DNA of 64,000 nt from CAXXOK01 sp964640955 (GCA_964640955.1 CAZXJI010000013.1:1-64000); one strand, 5' to 3'; positions 18,540-27,816 are shown, counted from the first letter of the stretch. Numbers and translations: made by a program. The notes: generated from the letters alone by a model not told the origin.

Positions 18540-18587
18540 TGCGTTTTCCTCCTTGACTAAGGAAAGGGAAGCCTCTTTTTCCGGCTC

Positions 18588-18593
18588 ATTATA
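18588..18593 (-). promoter_or_regulatory. -10 element upstream of PBP1A
   Basis: Minus-strand TATGGTATAAT forms an extended -10, with no convincing -35. It is 49 bp upstream of the TTG start. Confidence 0.5.
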
Positions 18594-18798
18594 CCATAAG
18601 GCGGCGGGTTTTCCCAGCGGGCGGGTGTAAAAACGGACGGGTGGCGCAGGCGCCCCGCCCGCCGCGGGCACGGGCCTTTCGGCCGCGCCACGGCGCGCCG
18701 GCGGCCTCGGGAGAACATTGGCGGTGCGTCCGGCAGGCTTTTGGACCCCGGAAACGTTCTATAAGGCGGGCGAACGCGCGCCCGCAAGCCGTTTCTGC

Positions 18799-18827
18799 TT
18801 GACACGTCCTGACCGATGAACTACAAT
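18799..18827 (+). promoter_or_regulatory. Promoter of the CARDB-like surface gene
   Basis: TTGACA at 18799 and TACAAT at 18822 are spaced by 17 bp. The predicted 5-prime leader is about 195 nt. The 18540-19030 interval otherwise holds only the PBP1A promoter and no gene that I can support. Confidence 0.75.
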
Positions 18828-18993
18828 ATACAAAGAGCCTTCGTCGGTCAATGTCCGGCCCGAGCGCACGCATACGCCGCGCTGCGGACATCCGCGGGCG
18901 CGCCGATGCATAAGGTTCCGCCCCCGTGACCGCCGCCGCGCGTACTCACCGCCGCGCCGCACGTAAAGTGAAAATCGGCCTTGAAACGCCGAA

Positions 18994-19021
18994 GGGAGGT
19001 AGGGCGTACCCCGGAACGCCC
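18994..19021 (+). promoter_or_regulatory. Ribosome site bridged by a hairpin
   Basis: The only Shine-Dalgarno-like sequence before the ATG at 19031 is GGGAGGT at 18994-19000, too far away in linear terms. A 6-bp hairpin (19002-19007 with 19016-19021) lies between and would bring it to about 10 nt from the start when folded. Confidence 0.45.
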
Positions 19022-19030
19022 GAACGAACG

Positions 19031-21163
19031 ATGAAACGAAAACTGCTTTTCGCAGCGTTGTTGTTGCTTGCGACGTTCCTCGTGTGCGGCGCCGCGCTGG
19101 CTGCGACCGATCCCATCGTATGCAGTATGGACGTTTCGCCCAGCGCCCTTGTCGAACCGGGCGAGGTAACGGTGACGATCACCGTCACCAATTCGGGCGA
19201 TACCGACATGCAGGAGCCGCTGACCCTTTACAGCCCCACCAGCGAAGTCGTCACCGATTTTGGCGACAAGGGCTCGGTCACCCTCAAGGCCGGCGAGACC
19301 GTCACCTGGTCGGGCACGTGGGAGGTTAACCAGCACACCCTGGACAACGGCCAGATCGTCTACTTCGTCAAATACGCGCTCCTCGATGAGAACGGTGACC
19401 GCCAGGTGACCAGCCAGCCCATCCGCGGCAAGCTGGAGGTGGCGGAGGCCAAGACCGCCATCGAGGTGAAGCGCACCATCACGCCCGGCACCGCCAAGGA
19501 AGGGCAAACGGTCAACATCATCTACGACATCACCAACACCGGCACCGTGACGCTGAAAAACGTGACGCTGCAGGAAAACAAGGATATCAAAGCCAAGTCC
19601 ATCACCGTCGCCACCGAGATGAAGGCCGGGGACGCCGCGCAGGTCAAGATTCCCGTGACCATGGGCAAAAAGGACTTGACCAGCAGCGCCACCGTTACCT
19701 ACACGGCCGGCGGCTCCGACGAGAAGCTGACCGAAACGGTGGACGAGCAGAAGATCGTCTACGGAGAGGCGGCCATGACCGCCAAGCTGACCTCAAGTGC
19801 CAAGGGCGGGGCGGTCGGCGAAACGGTCAAGCTTACGCTGGAGCTTAAAAACAGCGGTACGGTGGACTACACGGACATCCGCGTAACCGACCCGACGCTG
19901 GGCGACGTGTTTACCGACCAGTCGCTGCCCGCCGGGGAAACGCTGACGCTGGAAAAGGACATTACGCTGGAAGCGACGGCCGAGTACAAGTTCACCGTGA
20001 TCGCCACGGACAGCACGGGCACCGAAACGCAGGTGGACGTCGATTCCCTGACGCTGACGGTGGTCGACCCCACGCAGATCGTGCACCTGACGCTGGTGGC
20101 GGCGGCCGACCGCACGGAGGTCTACTCGCAGCCGGGCACCGTGCGCTTTACCCTGACCATCACCAACGACAGCGCCGTGGAAGCGAAGGACGTGAAGATT
20201 ACCGAGGCGAGTACGACCCTGTACACCTTCGCCTCCATCCCCGCCGGGGAAACCCGCAGCCTGACCCGCGACGCGTCGCTGAGCATGGCGGGCAAGTACC
20301 AGTTTACCGCCTCCACGGCGGATGCGCTGGGAAACGCGGTTACCTTCGACAGCAACGAAATCCAGATCGCCTTCTCTGTGCCCACGCCCGCGCCCGCGAC
20401 GCCGACGCCGGCCGCGCAGCCCACGGCCGAGCCGACCTACGCGGCGATCACCTACGTGCCCATCAGCGATCCGAGCGTGGGCACCGCGCCCAAGCTGATC
20501 CGCGTGTTCTTCTACCCGCTGATGATCGTGAGCGGCATCCTGCTGATTGTCGCGGCGGTGCTGCTGCTGATCGCCACCAAGAAGCGCATGGATGAAAAGC
20601 ACGCTTCCGAGGCGGCGCTGGATCACCTCGACCGCGCCAAACGCAGAGATTATATCGCCCCCAACGAGGAGGCGGACGGCGCGCCGAAGGCCGAACCGCC
20701 CGCGCCCGCGGACGCCGCTTCCGGCGGGGACGCACCTGTTTCGGCGCCGGCGGAGCCGGACGCGATTACCGAAGAAGAACTGCCGCACATGAAGTACGTG
20801 CGTAACGCCTACCAGCACGCGGGGAACGCGCGCGAAGCCGCCTCCGGCGCCGCGCCGCTGGAAGACGCGCCCTCGACCGGCGAGCCCGAACCCCCGACAC
20901 CGGACAACCGGGAGGAGATCTACGGCCGTCCGCGGGAAGCGGAGCCGTCCGCCCCGCCGCCCGAGGCGGAAGCGCCTCAGCAGGAGACGAAGGCGACGCT
21001 TGCCGAGGAACTGCGGGCCTACCGGGAACGGGACGAGTACTTTCACGAGCCGGTGCCGCCCGAACCGGAAGAACCCGAAGCTTCGCCGCGCGCCGGCAGG
21101 GGAAACGCGGCCAAGAAGCGCCGCACGTTCACCCGCCGCGGCAAGGACGACGGAAAGGAATAA
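19031..21163 (+). CDS. Surface protein with CARDB/DUF11-like repeats
   Basis: This is a 710-residue protein anchored in the membrane. A signal peptide (about 1-22, ending ALAA) is followed by about 440 residues of beta-sandwich repeats with the recurring pattern EPGEVTVTITVTNSGDT or GQTVNIIYDITNTGTVTL, typical of CARDB/DUF11 domains. A Pro/Thr linker, one membrane segment near residue 505 and a 190-residue acidic, proline-rich cytoplasmic tail ending in basic residues follow. The domain order places repeats outside and the tail inside. The start ATG follows a hairpin-bridged ribosome site. Adhesion or wall organisation is a reasonable but unproven role. Confidence 0.82.
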   Translation: MKRKLLFAALLLLATFLVCGAALAATDPIVCSMDVSPSALVEPGEVTVTITVTNSGDTDMQEPLTLYSPTSEVVTDFGDKGSVTLKAGETVTWSGTWEVNQHTLDNGQIVYFVKYALLDENGDRQVTSQPIRGKLEVAEAKTAIEVKRTITPGTAKEGQTVNIIYDITNTGTVTLKNVTLQENKDIKAKSITVATEMKAGDAAQVKIPVTMGKKDLTSSATVTYTAGGSDEKLTETVDEQKIVYGEAAMTAKLTSSAKGGAVGETVKLTLELKNSGTVDYTDIRVTDPTLGDVFTDQSLPAGETLTLEKDITLEATAEYKFTVIATDSTGTETQVDVDSLTLTVVDPTQIVHLTLVAAADRTEVYSQPGTVRFTLTITNDSAVEAKDVKITEASTTLYTFASIPAGETRSLTRDASLSMAGKYQFTASTADALGNAVTFDSNEIQIAFSVPTPAPATPTPAAQPTAEPTYAAITYVPISDPSVGTAPKLIRVFFYPLMIVSGILLIVAAVLLLIATKKRMDEKHASEAALDHLDRAKRRDYIAPNEEADGAPKAEPPAPADAASGGDAPVSAPAEPDAITEEELPHMKYVRNAYQHAGNAREAASGAAPLEDAPSTGEPEPPTPDNREEIYGRPREAEPSAPPPEAEAPQQETKATLAEELRAYRERDEYFHEPVPPEPEEPEASPRAGRGNAAKKRRTFTRRGKDDGKE

Positions 21164-21182
21164 CGTCGCAAGCGACCGGTTC

Positions 21183-21217
21183 AAACGCCCGTGAAGAGAG
21201 TCTTCACGGGCGTTTTG
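21183..21217 (+). terminator. Terminator of the CARDB-like gene
   Basis: A perfect 14-bp stem (AAACGCCCGTGAAG with its complement) and a 5-nt loop are followed by TTTT. Confidence 0.8.
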
Positions 21218-21220
21218 CGC

Positions 21221-21249
21221 TTGTGTTTCGCGGAAAATCCCTGTATAAT
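21221..21249 (+). promoter_or_regulatory. Promoter of the DUF2461-phosphohexomutase unit
   Basis: TTGTGT at 21221 and TATAAT at 21244 are spaced by 17 bp, 32 bp upstream of the start. Confidence 0.65.
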
Positions 21250-21280
21250 AAGCGAGAGCCGCGGGAGGGTGATAGACCGT

Positions 21281-21976
21281 ATGTTCGAAGGTTTTCCGGA
21301 GGAAACGATCCGTTTTTTCCTCGATCTGCGCTTCCATAACGAAGCCGCTTTCTTCAACGCGCACCGGGACGAATACGAACGGAACGTGCGCGAGCCGTTC
21401 TATGCCTTCATCGAGGCAATGGCCCCCGCGGTCGGGCAGATCGCCGAGGATATGGAGCTCCGGCCCGCCAAATGCCTGGCGCGCATCCGGCGGGACACCC
21501 GTTTCAGCCGGGACAAATCGCCGTATCGCGACCATCTGTGGCTGCTGTTCCGCCGCGCTGGCGAGGTGCGGGATACATCGGCCATGTACTGGTTCGAGTT
21601 GGCGCCGGAGCGGGTGGAATGGGGGCTGGGCTTTTGGGGGTACAACCGGCCCGCTATGGATGTGCTTCGCAAACGCATGCGTGAAAAGCCCGACGAGGTT
21701 ATGAACGCGCTTCGCATGGCGAGGGTGCCCGACAAAGACCTGGAGCTTTACGGCGACCGTTACAGCCGCATGGCCGTGCCGGACGGGCTTGCGCAGACGC
21801 TCAAGGAAATCTACCCGCTGAAGGAACTGTATGTAAAGCGCACGGGCGTGCCGCTGAAAACCGCGTACACGCCGCAGCTCGTTCGCCGTTGCTCGGAGGA
21901 CGTGCTTCGCCTGAAACCTCTCTACGTTCTCCTGCGCGGGGCCGCGGACGAGGGGATGGCCGCGCTGGAAGGCTGA
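21281..21976 (+). CDS. DUF2461 family protein
   Basis: This is a 231-residue soluble protein of the DUF2461 family, recognised by ETIRFFLDLRFHNEAAFFNAHRDEY at the N-terminus and RIRRDTRFSRDKSPYRDHLWLLFRR in the middle. No biochemical role is established for the family. The start at 21281 follows GGGAGGGTG. The phosphohexomutase gene follows 40 bp downstream on the same strand, so they are probably co-transcribed. Confidence 0.85.
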   Translation: MFEGFPEETIRFFLDLRFHNEAAFFNAHRDEYERNVREPFYAFIEAMAPAVGQIAEDMELRPAKCLARIRRDTRFSRDKSPYRDHLWLLFRRAGEVRDTSAMYWFELAPERVEWGLGFWGYNRPAMDVLRKRMREKPDEVMNALRMARVPDKDLELYGDRYSRMAVPDGLAQTLKEIYPLKELYVKRTGVPLKTAYTPQLVRRCSEDVLRLKPLYVLLRGAADEGMAALEG

Positions 21977-22016
21977 GGCGGCCGGGCGGCCGCCGCGAAT
22001 ACCGAAAGGAGATTTT

Positions 22017-23528
22017 ATGGATTATCTGGCGCTGAAAAGCGGTTCGGACGTACGGGGCATCGCCGTGGGCGAGGATGCCGTGCTGACGCCCGAGGTAGCC
22101 AAAACCCTGGGAGAGGCGTTCGTGTCCTTTCTGTCGAAAAAGAAGGGCCTTCCGCCCGGAAAGGTGACCGTCGCGCTGGGGCGCGACAGCCGCGTGTCCG
22201 GCCCGGCGCTTTTGCAGGCGACGGCCGAGGGCATCGCCGCGGCGGGCGCGACGGCCCAGGACTACGGCATGTGCACCACCCCGTCCATGTATATGGCGAC
22301 GGTGATGGACGGCTTCCGCCCGGACGGCTCCGTGATGCTCACGGCGAGCCATCATCCCTGGAAGCTCAACGGGCTTAAGTTTTTCACGGCGGAGGGCGGC
22401 GTGGGCTTTAAGGAGCTTATGGAGATCCTGACCCTCGCGCAGTCCGGGCCCGCGCCCGCGGGCGCCGCGCGGGGGAAGATCGAGGCGAAGCCCTTCCTTT
22501 CGCATTACGCTGATCACCTCAAACGCCTGATCATCGAGGGTGTCAACCCGGACGTCACCCAGCCGCTGCTGGGGCTGCACGTGGTGGTGGACGCTGGCAA
22601 CGGCGCGGGCGGCTTTTACGCCGAGCTGCTCCAAAGCCTCGGCGCGTGGACGGAGGGCAGCCAGTTCCTCGACCCGGACGGGCATTTTCCCAACCATGTG
22701 CCCAACCCGGAAAACGAGGAGGCCATGGCGTCGCTCGCCGGCGCGGTGCTGCGCGTGGGCGCGGACCTCGGCGTGATTTTCGACGCGGACTGCGACCGCG
22801 CCGCGATGGTGGACAAGGACGGCCGGGAGATCAACCGCAACCGTCTCATCGCCTTGATCAGCGCGATCCTTTTGGAAAGCGACCCCGGCGCGACCATCGT
22901 CACCGACAGCGTGACTTCCTCGGGGCTGGCGGAGTTCATTCAGGAATGGGGCGGCGTGCACTACCGCTACAAGCGCGGCTATCGCAACGTGATCGACGAG
23001 GCCGTGCGGCTCAACGCGGCAGGCATCGACTGCCCGCTCGCCATCGAGACCAGCGGCCACGCGGCGCTCAGGGACAACCATTTTCTGGACGACGGCATGT
23101 ACCTGGTGACGATGCTGATCATCAAGGCCATGCAGCTCAAGCAGCAGGGTAAGGAGCTGGGATCGCTGCTGGACGGCCTCAAGGAGCCCGTGGAAAGCAC
23201 CGAGATTCGCCTGCCCATTTTAACGAAGGATTTCGCGCAGACCGGCAAGGTGCTGATCGAACAGGTGATGGATTACGCCACCTGGCAGCCGGGCTGGCAC
23301 ATCGCGCCGGACAACCGGGAGGGCGTGCGCATTAGCTTCGATCTGGACGGAGGGCTCAACAACGGCTGGTTCCTCCTGCGGCTGTCCGTGCACGACCCGG
23401 TCATGCCGCTGAACGTGGAAAGCGACGTGCAGGGCGGGGTGAAGGCGATCCTCTCTCAGCTGAACGGGGCGCTCGGGCACGCGGAGGGCGTGGACGTATC
23501 CCCGCTTCAAAAGGCGCTGGAAGCATAA
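22017..23528 (+). CDS. Phosphomannomutase/phosphoglucomutase
   Basis: This is an alpha-D-phosphohexomutase of 503 residues that interconverts hexose 1- and 6-phosphates. The phosphoserine loop TASHHPWKLNG is near residue 112, the metal-binding loop DADCDRAAMVD near residue 258 and the sugar-binding loop ETSGHAAL near residue 344. The product would feed NDP-sugar synthesis, consistent with rfbA/rfbB and capE elsewhere in the window. The start follows AAAGGAG. The Nudix gene begins 24 bp downstream. Confidence 0.93.
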   Translation: MDYLALKSGSDVRGIAVGEDAVLTPEVAKTLGEAFVSFLSKKKGLPPGKVTVALGRDSRVSGPALLQATAEGIAAAGATAQDYGMCTTPSMYMATVMDGFRPDGSVMLTASHHPWKLNGLKFFTAEGGVGFKELMEILTLAQSGPAPAGAARGKIEAKPFLSHYADHLKRLIIEGVNPDVTQPLLGLHVVVDAGNGAGGFYAELLQSLGAWTEGSQFLDPDGHFPNHVPNPENEEAMASLAGAVLRVGADLGVIFDADCDRAAMVDKDGREINRNRLIALISAILLESDPGATIVTDSVTSSGLAEFIQEWGGVHYRYKRGYRNVIDEAVRLNAAGIDCPLAIETSGHAALRDNHFLDDGMYLVTMLIIKAMQLKQQGKELGSLLDGLKEPVESTEIRLPILTKDFAQTGKVLIEQVMDYATWQPGWHIAPDNREGVRISFDLDGGLNNGWFLLRLSVHDPVMPLNVESDVQGGVKAILSQLNGALGHAEGVDVSPLQKALEA

Positions 23529-23552
23529 CGGCGCGGGAAGGTTACAGAGCAA

Positions 23553-24026
23553 ATGGGCGAATACATGCGGGACATGCGCCGGCTGGTGGGACGCATCCCC
23601 CTGATGCAGTGCGGCGCGTCGGTGATCGTTGAAAACGAACGCGGCGAGGTGCTTTTGGAATTGCGTGCCGATACCAAGGACTGGGCGTACGTGGGCGGCG
23701 CGGTGGAGCTGTACGAGCGCGTCGAGGATGCGGCCGCCCGGGAGCTGCGGGAGGAAACGGGGCTGATCGCCGAGGAAATGACGCTGTTGGGGGTCTTTTC
23801 CGGCGAGGAGATGCGCTTTACCTACCCCAATGGCGATCAGGTGAGCAACGTGGATATCCTGTTTGTCTGCCGAAAGTACCGGGGCGAACTCAAGCCGGAC
23901 GAAGCCGAGGTGGACAGCCTGCGGTTTTTCCCACCGGAGCAGTTGCCCAGGCCGTTTTTCGGGGCCAACCGGCCCGGCATGGCGGCCTATCTCCGGCAGA
24001 GGGGCCTGCCCGTGGACGTTTTCTGA
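23553..24026 (+). CDS. Nudix hydrolase
   Basis: This is a 157-residue Nudix enzyme with a complete Nudix box (GGAVELYERVEDAAARELRE followed by ETGL, about residues 49-72), giving GX5EX7REXXEEXG. Substrates of the family are nucleoside diphosphate derivatives; the exact one cannot be told here. The ribosome site is weak (GGAAGG), and translational linkage to the mutase gene is likely. It is last in its unit and followed by a strong hairpin. Confidence 0.9.
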   Translation: MGEYMRDMRRLVGRIPLMQCGASVIVENERGEVLLELRADTKDWAYVGGAVELYERVEDAAARELREETGLIAEEMTLLGVFSGEEMRFTYPNGDQVSNVDILFVCRKYRGELKPDEAEVDSLRFFPPEQLPRPFFGANRPGMAAYLRQRGLPVDVF

Positions 24027-24045
24027 CGAAGGGCACAGATTCATC

Positions 24046-24090
24046 AACGCAGGGGCCGCGCATCCGGAACGAATGCGCGGCCCCTGCGTT
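24046..24090. terminator. Strong terminator hairpin between convergent genes
   Basis: An 18-bp perfect stem (24046-24063 with 24073-24090), loop CCGGAACGA, is flanked by AA and TT. It separates the Nudix gene (plus) from the GDPD gene (minus). Confidence 0.7.
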
Positions 24091-24097
24091 TGTCAGT

Positions 24098-24122
24098 CGT
24101 TAAAGGTTTGAATGAGCATCAG
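24098..24122. repeat. Copy of the stop-codon-associated repeat
   Basis: The sequence TTAAAGGTTTGAATGAGCAT is the closest single match to the arms at 1518/1603 and 33636. As in minD, the TGA stop of a minus-strand gene (24119-24121) lies in its CATCAG end. Confidence 0.6.
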
Positions 24123-24868
24123 GGCTTCCGCGCTTCGCGTGTGCCACGCTCCCTGATGTAGGCTTCCAGCCGGTCGGGAAAGTTGACGGTCATGCCGTCG
24201 GCGCCGCCGTCGTAAACCCGCCGCATCTCACGCTCGTCCGTCACGCCCCAGGCCCTGACCTGGAATCCCCCGGCATGGAGCCTCGAAACCAGTTTGGGCG
24301 TCACGTCGGAAGCCTTCGGGCAAACCTGCGCGACGCCGAGAGCGGAAAGCTCCGCGATCAGCCCGTCCTCCGTGCTCTCGGTCAGCAGGCCGACACGGTA
24401 ACGCGGGTCATACTGCAGGACGTTTTTCAGATACCCGAGCTGAAAGGACGTAACGCAGGTCTTTTCCAGCATGTCGTATTCGTTGAGCAGATCGACGACA
24501 TCCTTTTCAAGGTCCGCCTGCTTGAGCTCGATGGCGAAGCGCAGATCCATGAAAGAAAACGCTTCCAGAAAGGCTTCGAGCGTAACGATCCTGTCCCGCA
24601 GGCCGTTTTTTTGAACGTAAAAGCCGCGAAGCTCCGCTACCGTGTAATCCGATACGCAGCCCGGTTGCCCGGTCACCCGTTCCAGGGTCGCGTCGTGAAA
24701 CAGGACGAGCACGCCGTCCCGGGTTCGCTGAACGTCGGTTTCGATGCCGTTGACGTGCATGGATACGCCCGTATAGAAAGCTAGCAACGTGTTTTCGGGG
24801 GCGTATTCGCTGGCTCCGCGATGCGCGTAATTGATAAAACGACGGGGGCAGTCCTTTGAGGTTTCCAT
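24119..24868 (-). CDS. Glycerophosphodiester phosphodiesterase
   Basis: This is a 249-residue GDPD/PI-PLC-like enzyme that releases glycerol 3-phosphate from glycerophosphodiesters. The family motif is near the N-terminus (AHRGASEYAPENTLLAF, catalytic His and the ENT), followed by ETDVQRTRDGVLVLFHD with metal-binding Glu/Asp and the general-acid His. There is no signal peptide, so it is cytoplasmic. It is monocistronic, with a minus-strand TATAAT at 24895-24890 as a possible promoter. Confidence 0.92.
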   Translation of the reverse strand: METSKDCPRRFINYAHRGASEYAPENTLLAFYTGVSMHVNGIETDVQRTRDGVLVLFHDATLERVTGQPGCVSDYTVAELRGFYVQKNGLRDRIVTLEAFLEAFSFMDLRFAIELKQADLEKDVVDLLNEYDMLEKTCVTSFQLGYLKNVLQYDPRYRVGLLTESTEDGLIAELSALGVAQVCPKASDVTPKLVSRLHAGGFQVRAWGVTDEREMRRVYDGGADGMTVNFPDRLEAYIRERGTREARKP

Positions 24869-25101
24869 TCGTCACCATCTCCTGCCTCCATTATACGCGT
24901 CTCGGCGCTCGTTTTCCATGAGAGAGGCGCGTTCGGCGCGCTGTTTTACAACCGCGGCCGGGCTTCTTGCCGCCTTCACGCGGCCGGACGGCCTCCGGGC
25001 CGTTCCGTCGTTTTCGCAAAAGCGCCGTGACGTGATCGCCGCCGGAACGATGCCGCCCGACCGACGACGAAGGGAAGCGCGCGTCCTGACTTTCCCGCCG
25101 C

Positions 25102-27603
25102 TCAGGCCACTTCCTCCTCCCGGGGGAACGCCGGCTGGTTGCTTGCGTCCACCGGCTTGAAGCGTTTCAGGCGCAGGGCGTTGGTGACGACCGATACGGA
25201 ACTCAGGCTCATCGCTGCGGCGGCGAACATGGGGTTGAGCAGCGGGCCGCCGAACAGGTGCAAAAGCCCCGCCGCGATCGGGATGCCGACCGTATTGTAC
25301 CCGAAAGCCCAGAACAGGTTCTGCTTGATGTTGCGTATGGTTCTGCGGCTCAGCTCCATGGCGGTGGGCACGTCGTTCAGGTCGGAGCGCATCAGCACGA
25401 CGTCCGCGCTTTCGATCGCCACGTCCGTGCCGGAACCGATGGCCACGCCGATGTCGGCCTGTGCCAGCGCCGGCGCGTCGTTGATGCCGTCGCCGACCAT
25501 GGCGACCCTGCGCCCTTCGGCCTGGAGCTTTTTCACCTCGTCGGCCTTATCGCCGGGGAGCACCTCCGAAAGCACCCGGTCGATGCCCGCCTGCCGGGCG
25601 ATCGCCGCGGCGGTCAGGCGGTTGTCGCCGGTGATCATGGCGACCTGGATACCCATGCGGTGCAGGCTCTGGACGGCCTCGCGGCTGCCGGGCTTCAGCA
25701 CGTCCGCCACGGCGATCAGACCGGCGGGCTTGCCGTCCACGGCGACGAACATGGGGGTTTTACCCTCCTGCGCCAGTCTGCGGGCGTCCTCCTGCAGGCC
25801 GGAAACGGAGATGCGCCGCTCCTCCATCAGTTGCAGGTTGCCCGCCACCACCTGCCGGCGGTCGATCTCGGCCACGATGCCGCGACCCGTAACGGAGCGG
25901 AAATCGGCCACCGGGAGCAGCGCGAGTTGCTTACGCGCCGCGGCGGAAACGATGGCCTGCCCCAGCGGATGTTCGGACGCCTTTTCGGCGGAGGCGGCGA
26001 AGGCGAGCAGCGTTTCCGCCGTAAAATCCCCGGCGGGGAGGACGTCGGTCACGGCGGGCTTGCCGTAGGTGAGGGTGCCGGTCTTATCAAAAATCACGGT
26101 GTCCACAACGTGGGCGGTTTCCAGCGCTTCCCCGCTCTTGAACAGGATGCCGTACTCCGCGCCCTTGCCCGTACCCACCATGATGGCTGTGGGCGTCGCC
26201 AGCCCCAGTGCGCAGGGGCAGGCGATGACCAGCACCGACACGAAGATGGTCAGGGCGAACTTCACGTCCCCGCCGGTGCCGATGAACCACGCGGCGGCGG
26301 TCAGCAGCGCGATGAGCATGACCACCGGTACGAAATAGCCGGATACCACGTCCGCAAGCTTCGCGATGGGGGCCTTGGCGCCCTGGGCGTCCTCCACCAG
26401 GCGGATGATCTGCGCAAGGGCCGTATCCCCGCCGGTTTTATCCACGCGGAAACGCACGGCGCCCGTGGTGTTGAGGGTCGCGGCGTATACCAAATCGCCC
26501 GGTCTTTTTTCCACCGGCAGGCTTTCGCCGGTCAGCATGGACTCGTCCATGGCGGTGTGGCCGGCGACGACCGTGCCGTCGGCCGGTATCTTCGCGCCCG
26601 GCCGGACCACGACGATGTCGCCGGGTTCCAGCTCCTCCACGGCCACCTCGGTTTCCTTCCCCTGCTGCAGGATGATCGCCGTTTTCGGGGCCAGGCTCAT
26701 CAGCTTGCGAATGGCCTCGCCCGTGCGGCCCTTGGAGACGGTTTCCATGGATTTGCCCAGCATGACCAGGGTGATGATGACGCCCGCCGACTCGAAGTAG
26801 AGCGAGTGCACGGCCGTCGGATTGCCCCCGGCGATCTGAAAGAGGTTATAGAGGCTGTAGCCGAACGCCGCGGCCGTGCCGACGGCGACGAGGGAATCCA
26901 TGTTGGGGCTGCGCTGCCAGAGCGCGCGAAACCCGACGGTATAAAAGCGGTACCCCGCGCCCATCACCGGCAGCACGAGCAGAAGCTGCAAGAGGGCGTA
27001 GCGCAGCGGGTGGGCGGCCGGCAAAAGTGCCGCGGGCACGGGCAGGGAGAGCATCGGCGCCATGGCGAGGTAGAGCAGCGGCAGCGCGAAGGCGGCCGCG
27101 ACGGTGAACTTCGTCCACATGACGCGGATTTCTTTGCGCTTGCGTTCCTGCTGCTCGCTCACGGCGTTTCCCGCCTGCGGGGCGAGCGGCTGGTAGCCGG
27201 CCTTGCGGATGCTTTCGCGGATGGCGGAGGGGCGTACCTCCTGCGGGCGGTAAACGACGGTCGCCTTTTCGGTCGCCAGGTTGACCGAGGCGCTCTGCAC
27301 GCCGGGAACGCCGCCAACGGCTTTTTCCACCCGACGAACGCACGCCGCGCAGGTCATGCCGCCCACGGGGATGGAGACCGTCTGCGTGCCGGTCTCCTCC
27401 GCGGCCTCGTAGCCCAGGCGGCGAACGGTCTGCTCGACCGCTTCCGGCGCGACCTCGGCGGGGTCGTAATCCACAAACAGCTTTTCGCTGGCAAAATTCA
27501 GGCTGGCCTGCTCGACGCCCGGCAGCTTGCCGACCGTCTTTTCGATGCGCTGTGCGCAGGCGGCGCACGTCATGCCTTTGACGGCGAACACTTTTTTCGT
27601 CAT
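25102..27603 (-). CDS. copA: Copper-exporting P1B-type ATPase
   Basis: This is an 833-residue P-type ATPase. Two N-terminal heavy-metal domains each carry GMTCAAC (near residues 9 and 82), followed by eight membrane segments, the CPCALGL metal-site motif, the phosphorylation site DKTGTLTYG, the HP locus (EKASEHPLGQA) and the MVGDGINDAPAL hinge. The CPC and MxxSS signatures mark Cu(I) export (P1B-1). No signal or frame damage is seen. It is divergent from an HxlR regulator; the promoter region carries dyads that may be operators. No copZ or csoR lies next to it. Confidence 0.95.
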   Translation of the reverse strand: MTKKVFAVKGMTCAACAQRIEKTVGKLPGVEQASLNFASEKLFVDYDPAEVAPEAVEQTVRRLGYEAAEETGTQTVSIPVGGMTCAACVRRVEKAVGGVPGVQSASVNLATEKATVVYRPQEVRPSAIRESIRKAGYQPLAPQAGNAVSEQQERKRKEIRVMWTKFTVAAAFALPLLYLAMAPMLSLPVPAALLPAAHPLRYALLQLLLVLPVMGAGYRFYTVGFRALWQRSPNMDSLVAVGTAAAFGYSLYNLFQIAGGNPTAVHSLYFESAGVIITLVMLGKSMETVSKGRTGEAIRKLMSLAPKTAIILQQGKETEVAVEELEPGDIVVVRPGAKIPADGTVVAGHTAMDESMLTGESLPVEKRPGDLVYAATLNTTGAVRFRVDKTGGDTALAQIIRLVEDAQGAKAPIAKLADVVSGYFVPVVMLIALLTAAAWFIGTGGDVKFALTIFVSVLVIACPCALGLATPTAIMVGTGKGAEYGILFKSGEALETAHVVDTVIFDKTGTLTYGKPAVTDVLPAGDFTAETLLAFAASAEKASEHPLGQAIVSAAARKQLALLPVADFRSVTGRGIVAEIDRRQVVAGNLQLMEERRISVSGLQEDARRLAQEGKTPMFVAVDGKPAGLIAVADVLKPGSREAVQSLHRMGIQVAMITGDNRLTAAAIARQAGIDRVLSEVLPGDKADEVKKLQAEGRRVAMVGDGINDAPALAQADIGVAIGSGTDVAIESADVVLMRSDLNDVPTAMELSRRTIRNIKQNLFWAFGYNTVGIPIAAGLLHLFGGPLLNPMFAAAAMSLSSVSVVTNALRLKRFKPVDASNQPAFPREEEVA

Positions 27604-27644
27604 AATCCCCTTCTCCTTTCCGGAGACCCGGAAACCTTCGGTAT

Positions 27645-27660
27645 GTTAAAGGGCTTTAAC
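27645..27660. promoter_or_regulatory. Dyad in the copA leader
   Basis: The palindrome GTTAAAG-GG-CTTTAAC lies just downstream of the predicted copA transcription start. It is a possible operator; the binding protein is unknown. Confidence 0.4.
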
Positions 27661-27671
27661 TGCCCAATGCC

Positions 27672-27699
27672 ATTTTACAACACGGGGAGCCTATGACAA
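27672..27699 (-). promoter_or_regulatory. Promoter of copA
   Basis: Minus-strand TTGTCA (27699-27694) and TAAAAT (27677-27672) are spaced by 16 bp. Confidence 0.55.
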
Positions 27700-27719
27700 G
27701 TACGCACTTTTTTGTGCGC

Positions 27720-27739
27720 TACTACCCTTTTAGGTACTA
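27720..27739. promoter_or_regulatory. Candidate HxlR operator
   Basis: The imperfect dyad TACTACC-N6-GGTACTA lies between the divergent copA and hxlR-family genes. HxlR-type regulators of the YodB group bind TACTAT-type dyads, so this is the best candidate site. Confidence 0.45.
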
Positions 27740-27787
27740 TCCGGCGCTCAAAGCGCCCGGGAAGGCGGGAAAGCGGCCCGGACGCGT

Positions 27788-27816
27788 TTGCGCATCGTGA
27801 ATGCATGGGATATAAT
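27788..27816 (+). promoter_or_regulatory. Promoter of the HxlR regulator
   Basis: TTGCGC at 27788 and TATAAT at 27811 are spaced by 17 bp. Confidence 0.6.

Noticed and set aside
15366..18560. 1064-codon plus-strand frame opposite PBP1A
   Set aside because: It crosses a bidirectional terminator and is antisense to an intact class A PBP.
25258..27696. 812-codon plus-strand frame opposite copA
   Set aside because: A His/Arg/Gly-rich shadow of the CopA frame without family similarity.
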